The position numbers and the translations under genes are program-made. From Chrysomallon squamiferum (taxonomy: Eukaryota > Mollusca > Gastropoda > Neomphalida > Peltospiridae), in assembly GCA_012295275.1 (NCBI GenBank), contig CM022675.1:15744689-15762188 (forward strand): 17,500 bases of DNA, given 5' to 3'. Numbering within the stretch: the stretch's first letter is position 1; the number at the start of each line of letters is the position of its first letter. Below are positions 9,914-17,500 of this stretch, one piece after another. Under the pieces are notes generated by a model. It saw only the letters and a list, made by a program, of their open reading frames with translations. It made no database searches and was not told where the DNA came from.

Positions 9914-10590
9914 TTTCCATATCAGAATTCGTGAATTAGATTTTCATATCAGAATTCGTGAATTAGAATTAGATTTTGATATCAGAATTTCGAGAATTAG
10001 GTTTTGATATCAGAATTCGTGAATTACAGTTAGATTTTGATACCAGAATTCGTGAATTACAATTAGATTTTGATACCAGAATTCGTGAATGAAATTTAGA
10101 TTCTAATATCAGAATTCGTGAATTAGATTTAGGTTTCCATATCAGAATCCGCGAATTAGAATTAGGTTTTGATATCAGAATTCGTGAATTACAATTAGAT
10201 TTCGATATCAGAATTCGCGAATCAGATTTGGATTCTGATATCAGAATTCGTGGTTTTAGATTTAGATTCTAATATCAGAATTCGCGAATTAGTTTTAGGT
10301 TTCGATATCAGAATTCGTGATTTTAGATTTAGATTTTGACAACAGAACCTGTGATTTTAGATTTAGATTTTGATATGAGAATTCTTGATTTTAGATTTAG
10401 ATTTTGATATCAGACTTTGTGATTTGCACTGAGATTCTGATGTGAGAATACGTATGTTAGATTTAGGTTTGATATCAGAATGTGTGATTTAGATTTAGGT
10501 TTCATATCAGAATGCGTGAATTAGATTTATATTTGATATCAGAGTTCGTGATTTTAGATTTAGGTTTGAAATCAGAATTCGGGATTTTTT
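9914..10590. repeat. ~33-bp minisatellite, about twenty-one copies
   Basis: The unit core is GATATCAGAATTCGTGAATT followed by an AGATTTAGATTT-type spacer. I count about 21 cores by the CAGAA or equivalent motif. Most units carry overlapping EcoRV (GATATC) and EcoRI (GAATTC) sites and an AATTC-GT-GAATT inverted repeat. Left-hand units have GTGAATTA after the core, whereas right-hand units from about 10240 mostly have GTGATTTTAG or GGTTTTAG. Units near the right end are the most diverged. Confidence 0.97.
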
Positions 10591-10693
10591 TCTATTAAAT
10601 TCAGGAGAATTTTATTTTACTTAAACACGAGAACGAACATATGTCTGTAATATAAATAAATAACTAATCTGATATGATGTTGTTTATAGATGA

Positions 10694-10701
10694 TGACGTC
10701 A
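10694..10701. promoter_or_regulatory. Perfect CRE octamer TGACGTCA
   Basis: TGACGTCA is the palindromic site bound by CREB/ATF proteins. Seen exactly here. Function is unproven: about 0.3 exact occurrences are expected by chance in 17.5 kb of even composition. Confidence 0.3.
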
Positions 10702-11084
10702 GCCAAATCTGTCGATTCAGAATGTTGATAAGAAAAAGAACGCGAAATATTTTCTGTTTCTTTTTGTGTGATCAGATTTTCTTTGTTAACAGACGCGACA
10801 GAACAAGTTAAATAACTTTCATTACTAATGAAAAATACTTTCAGAAGCTGCATAAAAACCTCAAGCATTAAGTCTTCCTTTTGCTGAAGAATCTCAGACA
10901 GTATCCAGCTGTTTTTCGATATTAGAATTTCATTAAAATCGAAAATAGTCACCGCCAGTTGCAAAAAATAACAACAACAACAGCAAAAAAAAAAAAAAAG
11001 AGAAGAAAATGTCTCGCTGTCTAAAATTCTTGCTTCCTCGCTCGCCAACCAACACTGGCCCGTTCACTTTTCAGTTTGCATGTG

Positions 11085-11092
11085 TGACGTCA
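11085..11092. promoter_or_regulatory. Second perfect CRE octamer TGACGTCA
   Basis: An exact second copy of the octamer, 391 bases from the first and in the same unique interval between two minisatellites. A related GACGACAG lies shortly to its right. Confidence 0.3.
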
Positions 11093-11454
11093 GAGTGCAG
11101 AAACTGACGACAGAAGTGTCAGCCTCTCATCAGGGCTGGCGATAATTTTCAGACTGTGATGGAAAGCATTATCACTGGAAAACCTCTGATTGATCGATTG
11201 CATTCGCTGATTGATACATGAGAATCAATCGAAGGCGTGGCCTCTGGCACCTGGGGCGGGGAGGAGATTTCCCACGGGGAGGACTGTTTGACAAATGACT
11301 GGAAAGCGTCAAGATTTGTAGATGAATGTTTGCCAAATTTTACGTCTTCGTGCACTGTTCAACACATCGTAAACTGAAAACAGAGGTGTGTGAAATCTGT
11401 TTTGACACTTTGAAATAAATTGAGATTTCTCTTGTATCTCTGCACTGGGCGTTT

Positions 11455-11945
11455 TATCTGAATTTAGCGTTACTTCTAAATTAGTTGTTTATCTGAATCT
11501 AGTAATAGTTATCTAAATTAGGTGTTTATCTGAATGTAGTAATAGTTATCTACATTAGTCGTTTATCTGAATCTAGTAATAGTTATCTCTCTAAATTACT
11601 TTTATCTGAATCTAGTAATAGTTATCTCTCTAAATTAGTTGTTTATCTGAATCTAGTAATAGTTATCTCTCTAAATTAGTCGTTTATCTGAATCTAGTAA
11701 TAGTTATCTCTCTAAATTAGTCGTTTATCTGAATCTAGTAATAGTTATCTCTCTAAATTAGTTGTTTATCTGAATCTAGTAATAGTTATCTCTCTAAATT
11801 AGTTGTTTATCTGAATCTAGTAATAGTTATCTCTCTAAATTAGTCGTTTATCTGAATCTAGTAATAGTTATCTCTCTAAATTAGTCGTTTTATCTGAATC
11901 TAGTAATAGTTATCTCTCTAAATTAGTCGTTTATCTGAATCTGAA
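11455..11945. repeat. 41-bp minisatellite, thirteen copies, with a unit-length gradient
   Basis: The landmark TATCTG(AAT) occurs at 11455, 11490, 11527, 11564, 11603, 11644, 11685, 11726, 11767, 11808, 11849, 11891 and 11932. Spacings run 35, 37, 37, 39 and then 41 (once 42). The early units lack the doubled CTCT in AGTTATCTCTCTAAATTAG. Units from 11603 on are nearly identical, differing mainly at GTCG versus GTTG. Decayed sequence of the same flavour continues to about 12020. Confidence 0.97.
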
Positions 11946-12120
11946 TTATTTCAGTCTACAGATTATTAGTTTTATCTCAGTGTTATAATATTTCTCTCTT
12001 TAAATTAGCTTTCTAATTGACGTGATAAAGATAAAAACAATGGGGCAGGGTTATCAAGAAGAATTTTACCTTCACTTCTGTCTTTGGTAATAGCCTAGAA
12101 ACTATGTGTGGAGTAAACGC

Positions 12121-12131
12121 TTCTTTTTTTT

Positions 12132-12162
<31 letters not shown>
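12121..12162. repeat. T-rich run ending in T29
   Basis: T run broken only by C at 12123 and 12133, then 29 uninterrupted T (12134-12162). Confidence 0.95.
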
Positions 12163-12164
<2 letters not shown>

Positions 12165-12341
12165 CATTCCGGTGCACGTGTTTAATTTGAGCAAGCTAAT
12201 GCATTTAGCGAGCGACTTAACGAAAGTAAAAAAGAATATTAATTCCTAAGAAGTAGAACAGTTGATGTCGGCACTTAGCGTTAATAAGCACAGCACTTTT
12301 AAGCCAAGTTCGGTAACTGCGTAACATAAAGAGAGGATCGT

Positions 12342-12365
12342 AAAAAAAAAAAAAAAAAAAAAAAA
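12342..12365. repeat. A24 homopolymer
   Basis: Uninterrupted run of 24 A, 180 bases right of the T29 run. It could be a retroposon tail on the + strand, but no element body or target-site duplication could be shown. Confidence 0.95.
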
Positions 12366-12421
12366 TTAAATACACTGCAGTCATCGATGGGTTAAAAGAT
12401 CAATTCTCCTCCGATCATCCA

Positions 12422-12558
12422 TTATTTCCCGTTTCAGCCAGTGCTCTGTATACACAGTGTATAAATCGATGTCATAAGTAACTTCCACGTGTTGTCGTGC
12501 TAAGTTCAGTTCTTGTCAGTGTCTACTGTGTGTTATCTCCCAATCCAGACAGTGCTCC
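12422..12558. repeat. Pair of related 26-base motifs
   Basis: Bases 12422-12447 and 12533-12558 match at 20 of 26 positions; shared parts are CTCCC/TTCCC, CAGMCAGTGCTC. Related motifs occur at 13326-13351 and 16953-16979, so this may be a fragment of a dispersed repeat family. Confidence 0.5.
12449..12463. repeat. 15-base odd palindrome
   Basis: TATACACAGTGTATA is perfectly self-complementary around its central base. No known function is assigned. Confidence 0.85.
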
Positions 12559-12614
12559 ACGACTAATTTATCGAAGACGGTGGACTGTGCTTTAGTTTCT
12601 AATTATAAACTAGC

Positions 12615-12635
12615 TTTTTTTTTTTTTTTTTTTTT
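12615..12635. repeat. T21 homopolymer
   Basis: Uninterrupted run of 21 T in AT-rich unique sequence. Confidence 0.95.
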
Positions 12636-12984
12636 ACTGATATTTACATATTTAGATGGAGTGAAATATACTTAATTAAAAACATGTTAATAAATTTTAA
12701 AAAAATGAATATAAGGTTCCACTGAAGAGATTTGATCCTCTGTTCTTTGTAACAGTTAACGTATCAGTCACGTGTTACACGGAGCTCTAGTCTTACAAAA
12801 CAGATGAGTTTTATTTAAAATAAATTCGACTTGAAATGGAGGTGTTTTAATTTTTTTTAAAACGACTAAAATTAAACAAAAATAAAATTAAATAATTAAA
12901 TAAAATTAAACAGACAAATAATAAAAGCAAAATGTCAATGTCATTGAATTAAATTAAATTAAACTAATAAATATGAAATATGAA

Positions 12985-12987
<3 letters not shown>

Positions 12988-13017
<30 letters not shown>

Positions 13018-13054
13018 AAATAGATAGATAGATAGATAGACAGATAGATAGATA
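12988..13054. repeat. (GATA)n tetranucleotide microsatellite
   Basis: Two GATA blocks separated by an AAAATA interruption near 13017, with one GACA variant in the second block. Confidence 0.96.
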
Positions 13055-13141
13055 AGTAAATAAGTTAATTAATTAATTTCAGAAAGTTAATAAAATAGAA
13101 TAATGTAAACAATAAATAATTATATGTACAATTTTATATGT

Positions 13142-13294
<153 letters not shown>

Positions 13295-13870
13295 GACCGG
13301 ATTCATCCGAGACACGGCAGCCAATATATTTCCCGTTCCAGCCATCCCTGTTTTAGTCTATTTGTAAACATGCAAAATATTGTTTGGTTCTAGGTGAGTT
13401 TCCTTATTTATTCGTGGCCTCTAACATCTGTTAACACTAGATAAACAAACAGTATTTGATTTAATATTAATTCTCCCGTGCTAAAACCATACAAAACAAG
13501 GAATTTTATTTACTTTTTCTCCTGTTACATAAAATCGTTCAAGCTAAGAATTAATTAACGTTCTTTAATGTATTTTCCTCCTAATACCATTGCGAACCTT
13601 CCGATACTTGAAAAAATCTGTACCCGATATCGGCGAGCATGTGTGTTTTCACAGAATCGATTATTCGTGTTACATTTACCCAAGATTACAACCTGCCCAC
13701 TCATTGGCGCAAAAAACAAACAAATATAAAAGTTTATTCAAAAAGAAAACAGCGTTTATTAAAGTTTCATCTGTATGACACAGCTAATACACTTTTAACA
13801 AAAAAAATAAAAAAGATAAAAAGATACAAGAGAGATTAATGTTAAAAAGTGAATAAAGCATTTTTATATA
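13295..13870. other. Single-copy AT-rich spacer
   Basis: No gene recognised. Overlapping + frames of 62-66 codons near 13590-13839 lack recognisable features. An A-rich tail (13800-13825) precedes the trinucleotide field. Confidence 0.4.
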
Positions 13871-14310
13871 GCAGTAACTGTAGTAGTTGTAGTAACAGTA
13901 GTAGTAGTTGTAGTAGTAGTAGTGGTAGTGTAATACTAATAGTAGAAGTACTGGTAGAAGTAGCAGCAGTAGCACTAGTAGTAGTAGTTGTAGTATAGTG
14001 GTAATAGTAGAAGTAGTAGTAGTAGTATAGTAATAATAGTAGAAGTAGCAGCAGTAGCACTAGTAGTAGTAGTTGTAGTATAGTAATGATAGTAGAAGTA
14101 GTAGTAGTTGTAGTATAGTAATAATAGTAGAAGTAGTAGTAGTTGAGGTATAGTGATAATAGTAGAAGTAGTAGTAGTTGTAGTATAGTAATAATAGAAG
14201 AAGTAGTAGTAGTTGTAGTTGTTCTTGTTGTTGTAGCGGCAGTAGTAATAGTTGTAGTAGTAGTAGTTGTAATAGTAGCAGTAGTTGTAATGGTAGCAGT
14301 AGCTGTAGTA
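13871..14310. repeat. AGT/TTG trinucleotide field with a 35-bp higher-order period
   Basis: GTA, GTT and GCA trinucleotides throughout. The landmark TAGAAG recurs at 14008, 14040, 14093, 14128, 14163 and about 14198, so the last four copies are exactly 35 bases apart. Each copy contains AGTAGTAGTTGTAGTATAGT, whose TATAG step shifts the trinucleotide phase. That is why several overlapping minus-strand frames appear (poly-Leu, Tyr and Thr); none is coding. Confidence 0.95.
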
Positions 14311-14545
14311 AAAGGCTGATGAAACAATATACGGCTTCAAAGAAATCATAAATCAAAGAGAAAAATGTTTTCATAGCGATGTTTAATAGCGAAAATAAAA
14401 TCTCGCTGAAGCTGGGCTGATTAAATGCAGACGATAAAAAAAAACATATCACATTTATCACGAGAACAAATTCCATAAAGAAGAAATTTTAAACATTTGC
14501 AGATGAAGAAAATGTAAATGAAACAGGTTTTTCTTTTTTATTCTA

Positions 14546-14572
14546 TTTTTTTTTTTTTTTTTTTTTTTTTTT
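14546..14572. repeat. T27 homopolymer
   Basis: Uninterrupted run of 27 T, preceded by broken T-rich sequence. Confidence 0.95.
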
Positions 14573-14590
14573 CGGGTTTAAAAATGTTTA

Positions 14591-14620
14591 TAGATAGACA
14601 GACAGACAGAAAGACAGACA
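14591..14620. repeat. Short GATA/GACA microsatellite
   Basis: About seven tetranucleotides, mostly GACA. Confidence 0.9.
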
Positions 14621-14702
14621 AGTGTTTGTTAGATCGCAGTTTAACGTTCCTGTAAAGTATTTTGTTTTTCGTTCTTATCTCTTAAACTGTATTCGCGTAG
14701 AA

Positions 14703-15180
14703 GTAATAGAAGTCGTAGTGATGGTGGTGGTGGTAGTAGTTGTAGTGGTGGTAGTAGTAGTTGTAGTGGTGGTAGTGGTGGTGGTAGCAGAAGTGTTAGT
14801 AGTACTAGTAGTAGTACTAGTGATGGAAAGGAGTAGTAGTTATAGTAGTAGTGGTGGTAATAGTCATTGTAATGGTATTAGTAGTAGTAGCAGTAGCACT
14901 AGCAGTGGTAGTGGTAGTATTAGTAATAGTACTAGTGGTTGTAGTAATGGTAGAAGAAGTTGTTGTTGTTGTAGTAGTAGTAGTGGTAGTAGAAATAATA
15001 GCAGTGGTAGTATTAATAGTAGCAGCGATGGTAGCAGTGGTAGTAACAGTAGTAGACGTTTTAGTAGTAGCTGTTGTGGTAGTGGTGGTAGTAGCTGTTG
15101 TGGTAGTAGTGGTAGTAGCAGCAGTAGATGTTGTAGTAGTAGCTGTTGTGGTAGTAGTGGTAGTAGCAGCAGTAGAGTGT
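14703..15180. repeat. GTA/GTG/GCA trinucleotide field with 24/48-bp higher-order units
   Basis: Nearly 480 bases of GTA, GTG, GTT and GCA codon-like steps. Two + frames stay open because the motif reads Val in one frame and Ser in another. The longer (14622-15191) starts at GTG, and its Ser/Cys/Gly-rich part is repeat only. At the right end AGCTGTTGTGG occurs at 15069, 15093 and 15141. Bases 15093-15140 are one 48-base unit made of two 24-base halves, repeated from 15141. A GGTGGTGGTGG run at 14723-14733 could form a weak two-tier quadruplex. Confidence 0.95.
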
Positions 15181-15424
15181 TGCAGGCATGATTATGAAAT
15201 AAGTTATAACTAGAGAAATTCAAAGAGAAAAGTGCACATGTGTTTTACTTTCTCGAGATGAATCCAAGTCTGAAAATAAATAACGTTTTTGTTGTTTTTA
15301 TGTTTCTTCGAACTCAGCTTTGTCTGGGAATTTACACCTCAAAAAAAATAAAGTGACTCCTGGTGGCCGATAACAATAATAATGATTACTGAAAAATCTG
15401 AGAAAAAAAAATATATATATATAT

Positions 15425-15446
15425 ACCTGTTGGTGCACAAACAGGT
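15425..15446. repeat. 22-base near-perfect palindrome
   Basis: The arms pair at ten of eleven positions around a central TGCA within GTGCAC; the arm begins ACCTGTT and the other ends AACAGGT. It directly follows an AT dinucleotide run, which would ease strand opening. Confidence 0.85.
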
Positions 15447-15626
15447 TAGGGACTAAGTAAAGCCTTGTAATATTAGTGGAATTGGCCAAGTGTGTTTCGC
15501 TAATTTCACTTTGAAAATTCAATAACAGTAACAAAAATAGCTTAATAACATGCAAATATATTTGGTACCGGTATAGTTGTGTGTTACTAAGTTCTTATAT
15601 ATTTGGTATGTGTATTTATAATGTTG

Positions 15627-15644
15627 GCATATATATATATATGC
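15627..15644. repeat. 18-base AT palindrome
   Basis: GC-flanked alternating AT run, GCATATATATATATATGC, perfectly self-complementary. It sits in an AT-rich stretch where TTTGGTA also occurs twice, 41 bases apart (15561 and 15602). Confidence 0.9.
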
Positions 15645-15958
15645 TAATATTGTGTTATGTACATATTTTTATATATTTTATATACTTTGACCTGTTATTA
15701 ACCTGCTTTCTATAAGGTTTTTTTTGTGATAAAATGTCATTCCCAGATACACCCAGATAAACACACACAGACACCTAGAGACACACATAGACGCTCGAAG
15801 CTACGGACACTAAACGACTCGTTACTTGCTAGTCTCTGTGTACATTATCTCTGGTCTGCTGAATGCGACTTATCTTTCACGTTTCAATCTTTCACAAAAT
15901 TACTAAATAAAAACCTGTCATCTCATTGATCACTCGCTCAGTCCCTGGACAGCAACGC

Positions 15959-15982
15959 GTTAGTCTGTTAGTCTGTTAGTCG
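15959..15982. repeat. 8-bp tandem repeat, three copies
   Basis: GTTAGTCT twice followed by GTTAGTCG. Confidence 0.93.
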
Positions 15983-16167
15983 TGAACTAATAACGGGATA
16001 TTTACGTCTACACATGAATTATTCTACGACTTGATGCAAATATTTTTTCTTTATTTCTTACCGTCTTTCCTTCCTTTTTCTTTCTCTCTCTCAACTTTCG
16101 TAAATATCTAATCTATCTTAACCTTGGGGTTTCTTTCTATATATCTCCTATCTCTCTATATGTGTCG

Positions 16168-16170
<3 letters not shown>

Positions 16171-16250
<80 letters not shown>
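16171..16250. repeat. (TG)40 microsatellite
   Basis: Eighty uninterrupted bases of TG. Alternating purine-pyrimidine CA/TG repeats are known to adopt Z-DNA under supercoiling. The frame across it is a Val-Cys repeat and an artefact. Confidence 0.98.
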
Positions 16251-16254
<4 letters not shown>

Positions 16255-17063
16255 GGTTTGTTTATTCATTTTATTTTATTATATGTATTTATATTTATTT
16301 TTAAATATTTATTCCTCATTAATTAACTAAACTATTTACTCGTGTGGAGAAAGGTCTACGACATGTAACACTTCTCTGGGTTGTCTGTCTCAATTACCAT
16401 TTTATGACATCAGACGTCAGATCTCGCGAGATAAACGATTTTGTCAGCAGCCTTTCACCCTGCAGATTATCCCCGCTTTGGCGAGATCGGAGCTTGTGAC
16501 GCGCAGAACTAATACAAGGATTTAAACACCTTTAAAAACCGGTCACGACCACACAGGCAGTTCAACTGTACAAAAGTCTCGATATGACTTTACACGACCG
16601 CAAAGATCGATCCGATAGTTAAAACTGAAAATTTTGTCTGAGACGATTGAAGACGTCAAAAGGAGCTAAACTTGTTTAAAAATCTGTCACAGTTTGACGT
16701 GTGAGTAAACTCGATAACGTGAAAAACTTAATCTTCAGACCTCTACATCCACAGAACAGACTGGAGAAACTTTTGACATCTAATTAACAGGCTGACAGTT
16801 CTATGGATCAGCATTCGGAATTCTGCGGTCTGAAGCATGCAATTTTTGATAACAAAATCTCTCACTGAACTGGATTGTTTTAGGACACAGCGCCGAGGAA
16901 TCATATTAATACAGGTCCCGTGATCAATCCTTATCACTGAACACAAATAATTTTATTCCCATTCCAGACATTCTCTGTTAAGTTCGTATTTCGGTTCTGA
17001 TATAAGTTACGTCTTTCCTGTTTAATTAAAGCCCATGTTTCCGCGCCGAATGTCATAATTGTT
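16251..17063. other. Single-copy sequence, CpG-richer in its centre; no recognised gene
   Basis: The left 70 bases are TTTA-like. From about 16340 to 17050 the sequence is less AT-biased, with scattered CpG sites and no tandem repeat. No frame on either strand gives a recognisable product; the 67-codon minus frame at 16946-16743 starts at TTG. The TCTCGCGAGA palindrome near its left end makes a regulatory role possible. Confidence 0.4.
16421..16432. promoter_or_regulatory. TCTCGCGAGA palindrome, BANP/CGCG-type promoter element candidate
   Basis: ATCTCGCGAGAT is a perfect 12-base palindrome containing TCTCGCGAGA, the CGCG element of animal housekeeping promoters that is bound by BANP in vertebrates. 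GACGTCAG (a near-CRE octamer) lies directly left at 16413-16420. Whether the element works in this organism is inference. Confidence 0.4.
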
Positions 17064-17308
17064 TTATTATTATGATTGTTGTTGTTGTTGCATTTCTAAT
17101 TGTTATTGTGTTTATTAATCTTATTGTTGTAATTGTTCTTATTATCACTGTAGTTATTATTGACGTTATATTATTTATTTTCAATATCATTATTATTATC
17201 ATCATTATCATCTTTATTATTATTTCATTATTATTATGATCATTATCGTTATCGTCATCATAATCACTATCATCATCGTCGTCGTCGTCGTCACCATCAT
17301 CATCATCA

Positions 17309-17387
<79 letters not shown>
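17064..17387. repeat. ATT/ATC/GTC compound trinucleotide array
   Basis: Starts with TTATTA and GTT steps, passes through mixed ATT/ATC with a GTC block at about 17277-17293 and an ATC block at about 17294-17310, and ends in a long pure ATT run (about 17309-17387). The 104-codon frame across it is His- then Tyr-rich purely from the motif. Confidence 0.96.
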
Positions 17388-17390
<3 letters not shown>

Positions 17391-17500
17391 GAATTGTATA
17401 TTTGTTTGGTGACAGTTACGTATCTTTCAAAATTGATTTCGAATGTGAATTCCTTGAAGGGTTACTCCTACTGATTAGCAGCTATAGATTATTTGTACTC
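17388..17500. other. Unique sequence at right edge
   Basis: About 110 bases of AT-rich sequence with nothing recognisable. Confidence 0.5.

Larger units (their letters stand above)
10591..11454. other. Unique segment between two minisatellites; no recognised gene
   Basis: Ordinary non-repetitive sequence with an A15 run at about 10985-10999. The longest frame is a minus-strand one from 11048 to 10617 (143 codons), but it begins at TTG, its first part is poly-Phe/Cys from the A and AAC run, and no domain is visible. A second minus frame at 11355-11149 starts at GTG. On the + strand, CAGGGCTGGCGAT near 11132 superficially resembles an hAT-type terminal repeat, but no matching inverted end was found. 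Two perfect CRE octamers are listed separately. Confidence 0.45.
11946..12987. other. Single-copy sequence with several homopolymers; no recognised gene
   Basis: Contains the three homopolymer runs listed separately. Between T29 and A24 (12163-12341) lies about 180 bases of mixed composition, with TAGCG-type motifs at about 12206 and 12278 and GTTCGGTAACT near 12308. These loosely recall polymerase III A and B boxes but do not match well enough to call a SINE or tRNA. TTAAA/AAATT pentamers near 12860-12973 form a decayed AT repeat. No coding frame is supported. Confidence 0.4.
14311..14702. other. Short unique spacer between trinucleotide fields
   Basis: AT-rich, with no gene recognised. It contains a T27 run at 14546-14572 and a GATA/GACA tract at 14591-14620. 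Confidence 0.5.
15181..16170. other. AT-rich single-copy sequence with short palindromes; no recognised gene
   Basis: About 1 kb without a supported gene. It holds an A9-(AT)7 tract at 15403-15425, the palindromes listed separately and an ACAC/AGAC-rich stretch at about 15745-15795. It also has an 8-base triple repeat at 15959 and a CT-rich stretch at about 16047-16093. Confidence 0.45.

Noticed and set aside
10617-11048. 143-codon minus-strand frame
   Set aside because: It starts at TTG, its first quarter is poly-Phe/Cys from an A-rich run, and no domain, splice context or family resemblance is visible. The first ATG lies well inside the frame.
11125-11160. hAT-like terminal sequence CAGGGCTGGC near 11132
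   Set aside because: No inverted partner or 8-base target duplication was found in the window, and no transposase fragment is recognisable nearby.
12200-12320. tRNA-derived SINE or tRNA with A/B boxes
   Set aside because: TAGCG and GTTCGGTAACT-like motifs do not match the pol III consensus well, and no cloverleaf could be drawn.
14622-15191. 189-codon + frame rich in Val then Ser/Cys/Gly
   Set aside because: It starts at GTG and is a translation of GTA/GTG trinucleotide repeats; two frames are open at once, as expected for a repeat and not for a gene.

Overview
The window looks like non-coding, AT-rich nuclear DNA from an animal. I found no convincing protein-coding gene, no tRNA or rRNA gene, and no CRISPR array. 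I also found no intact transposon. The open frames of 60-190 codons are either read-through of tandem repeats (for example Ser-Leu/Arg-Glu from GA repeats, Val/Ser from GTA repeats) or start at non-ATG codons in unremarkable sequence. No bacterial gene structure or codon pattern is present. The abundance of long, nearly perfect di-, tri- and tetranucleotide arrays and the short unit-length minisatellites fit an intergenic or intronic region of an invertebrate genome. A mollusc is my best guess, but that is inference and nothing here proves it.

By adding up the coordinates below, about 5.5 kb of 17.5 kb (roughly 31%) is tandem repeat or homopolymer. Layout: 0.39-0.61 kb compound AAT/AGT/AGC array; 1.15-1.55 kb GT then very long GA array; 1.9-2.05 kb ATT and poly-A; 2.4-2.74 kb small 15-bp minisatellite with two perfect palindromes; 3.09-3.22 kb 26-bp minisatellite; 3.7 kb GA; 3.9-4.15 kb TTTA; 4.15-4.6 kb CpG-rich unique segment; 4.6-5.64 kb A-rich low-complexity sequence; 5.64-6.13 kb GGAT and a 15-bp minisatellite; 7.25-7.59 kb degenerate ~60-bp repeat with a nested CT expansion.

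The middle of the window, 8.64-11.95 kb, is the most structured part. A CpG-rich segment with a GC box and E-boxes (8.64-9.39 kb) is followed at once by three unrelated minisatellites: a 52-bp family (9 copies), a ~33-bp family (about 21 copies), and, after ~860 bp of unique sequence carrying two perfect CRE octamers, a 35-42-bp family (13 copies). Further right lie homopolymer runs (12.1-12.6 kb), GATA and GA arrays with an embedded canonical G-quadruplex motif (13.0-13.3 kb), and two trinucleotide fields with higher-order 35-bp and 24/48-bp periods (13.87-14.31 and 14.70-15.18 kb). The right end holds a (TG)40 array, a segment with a perfect TCTCGCGAGA palindrome, and an ATT/ATC/GTC array.

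Because no genes were identified, nothing can be said about genes working together. The strongest regulatory candidates are the CpG-rich segments at 4.15-4.6 kb, 8.64-9.39 kb and 16.33-17.0 kb; all are inference from motif content.
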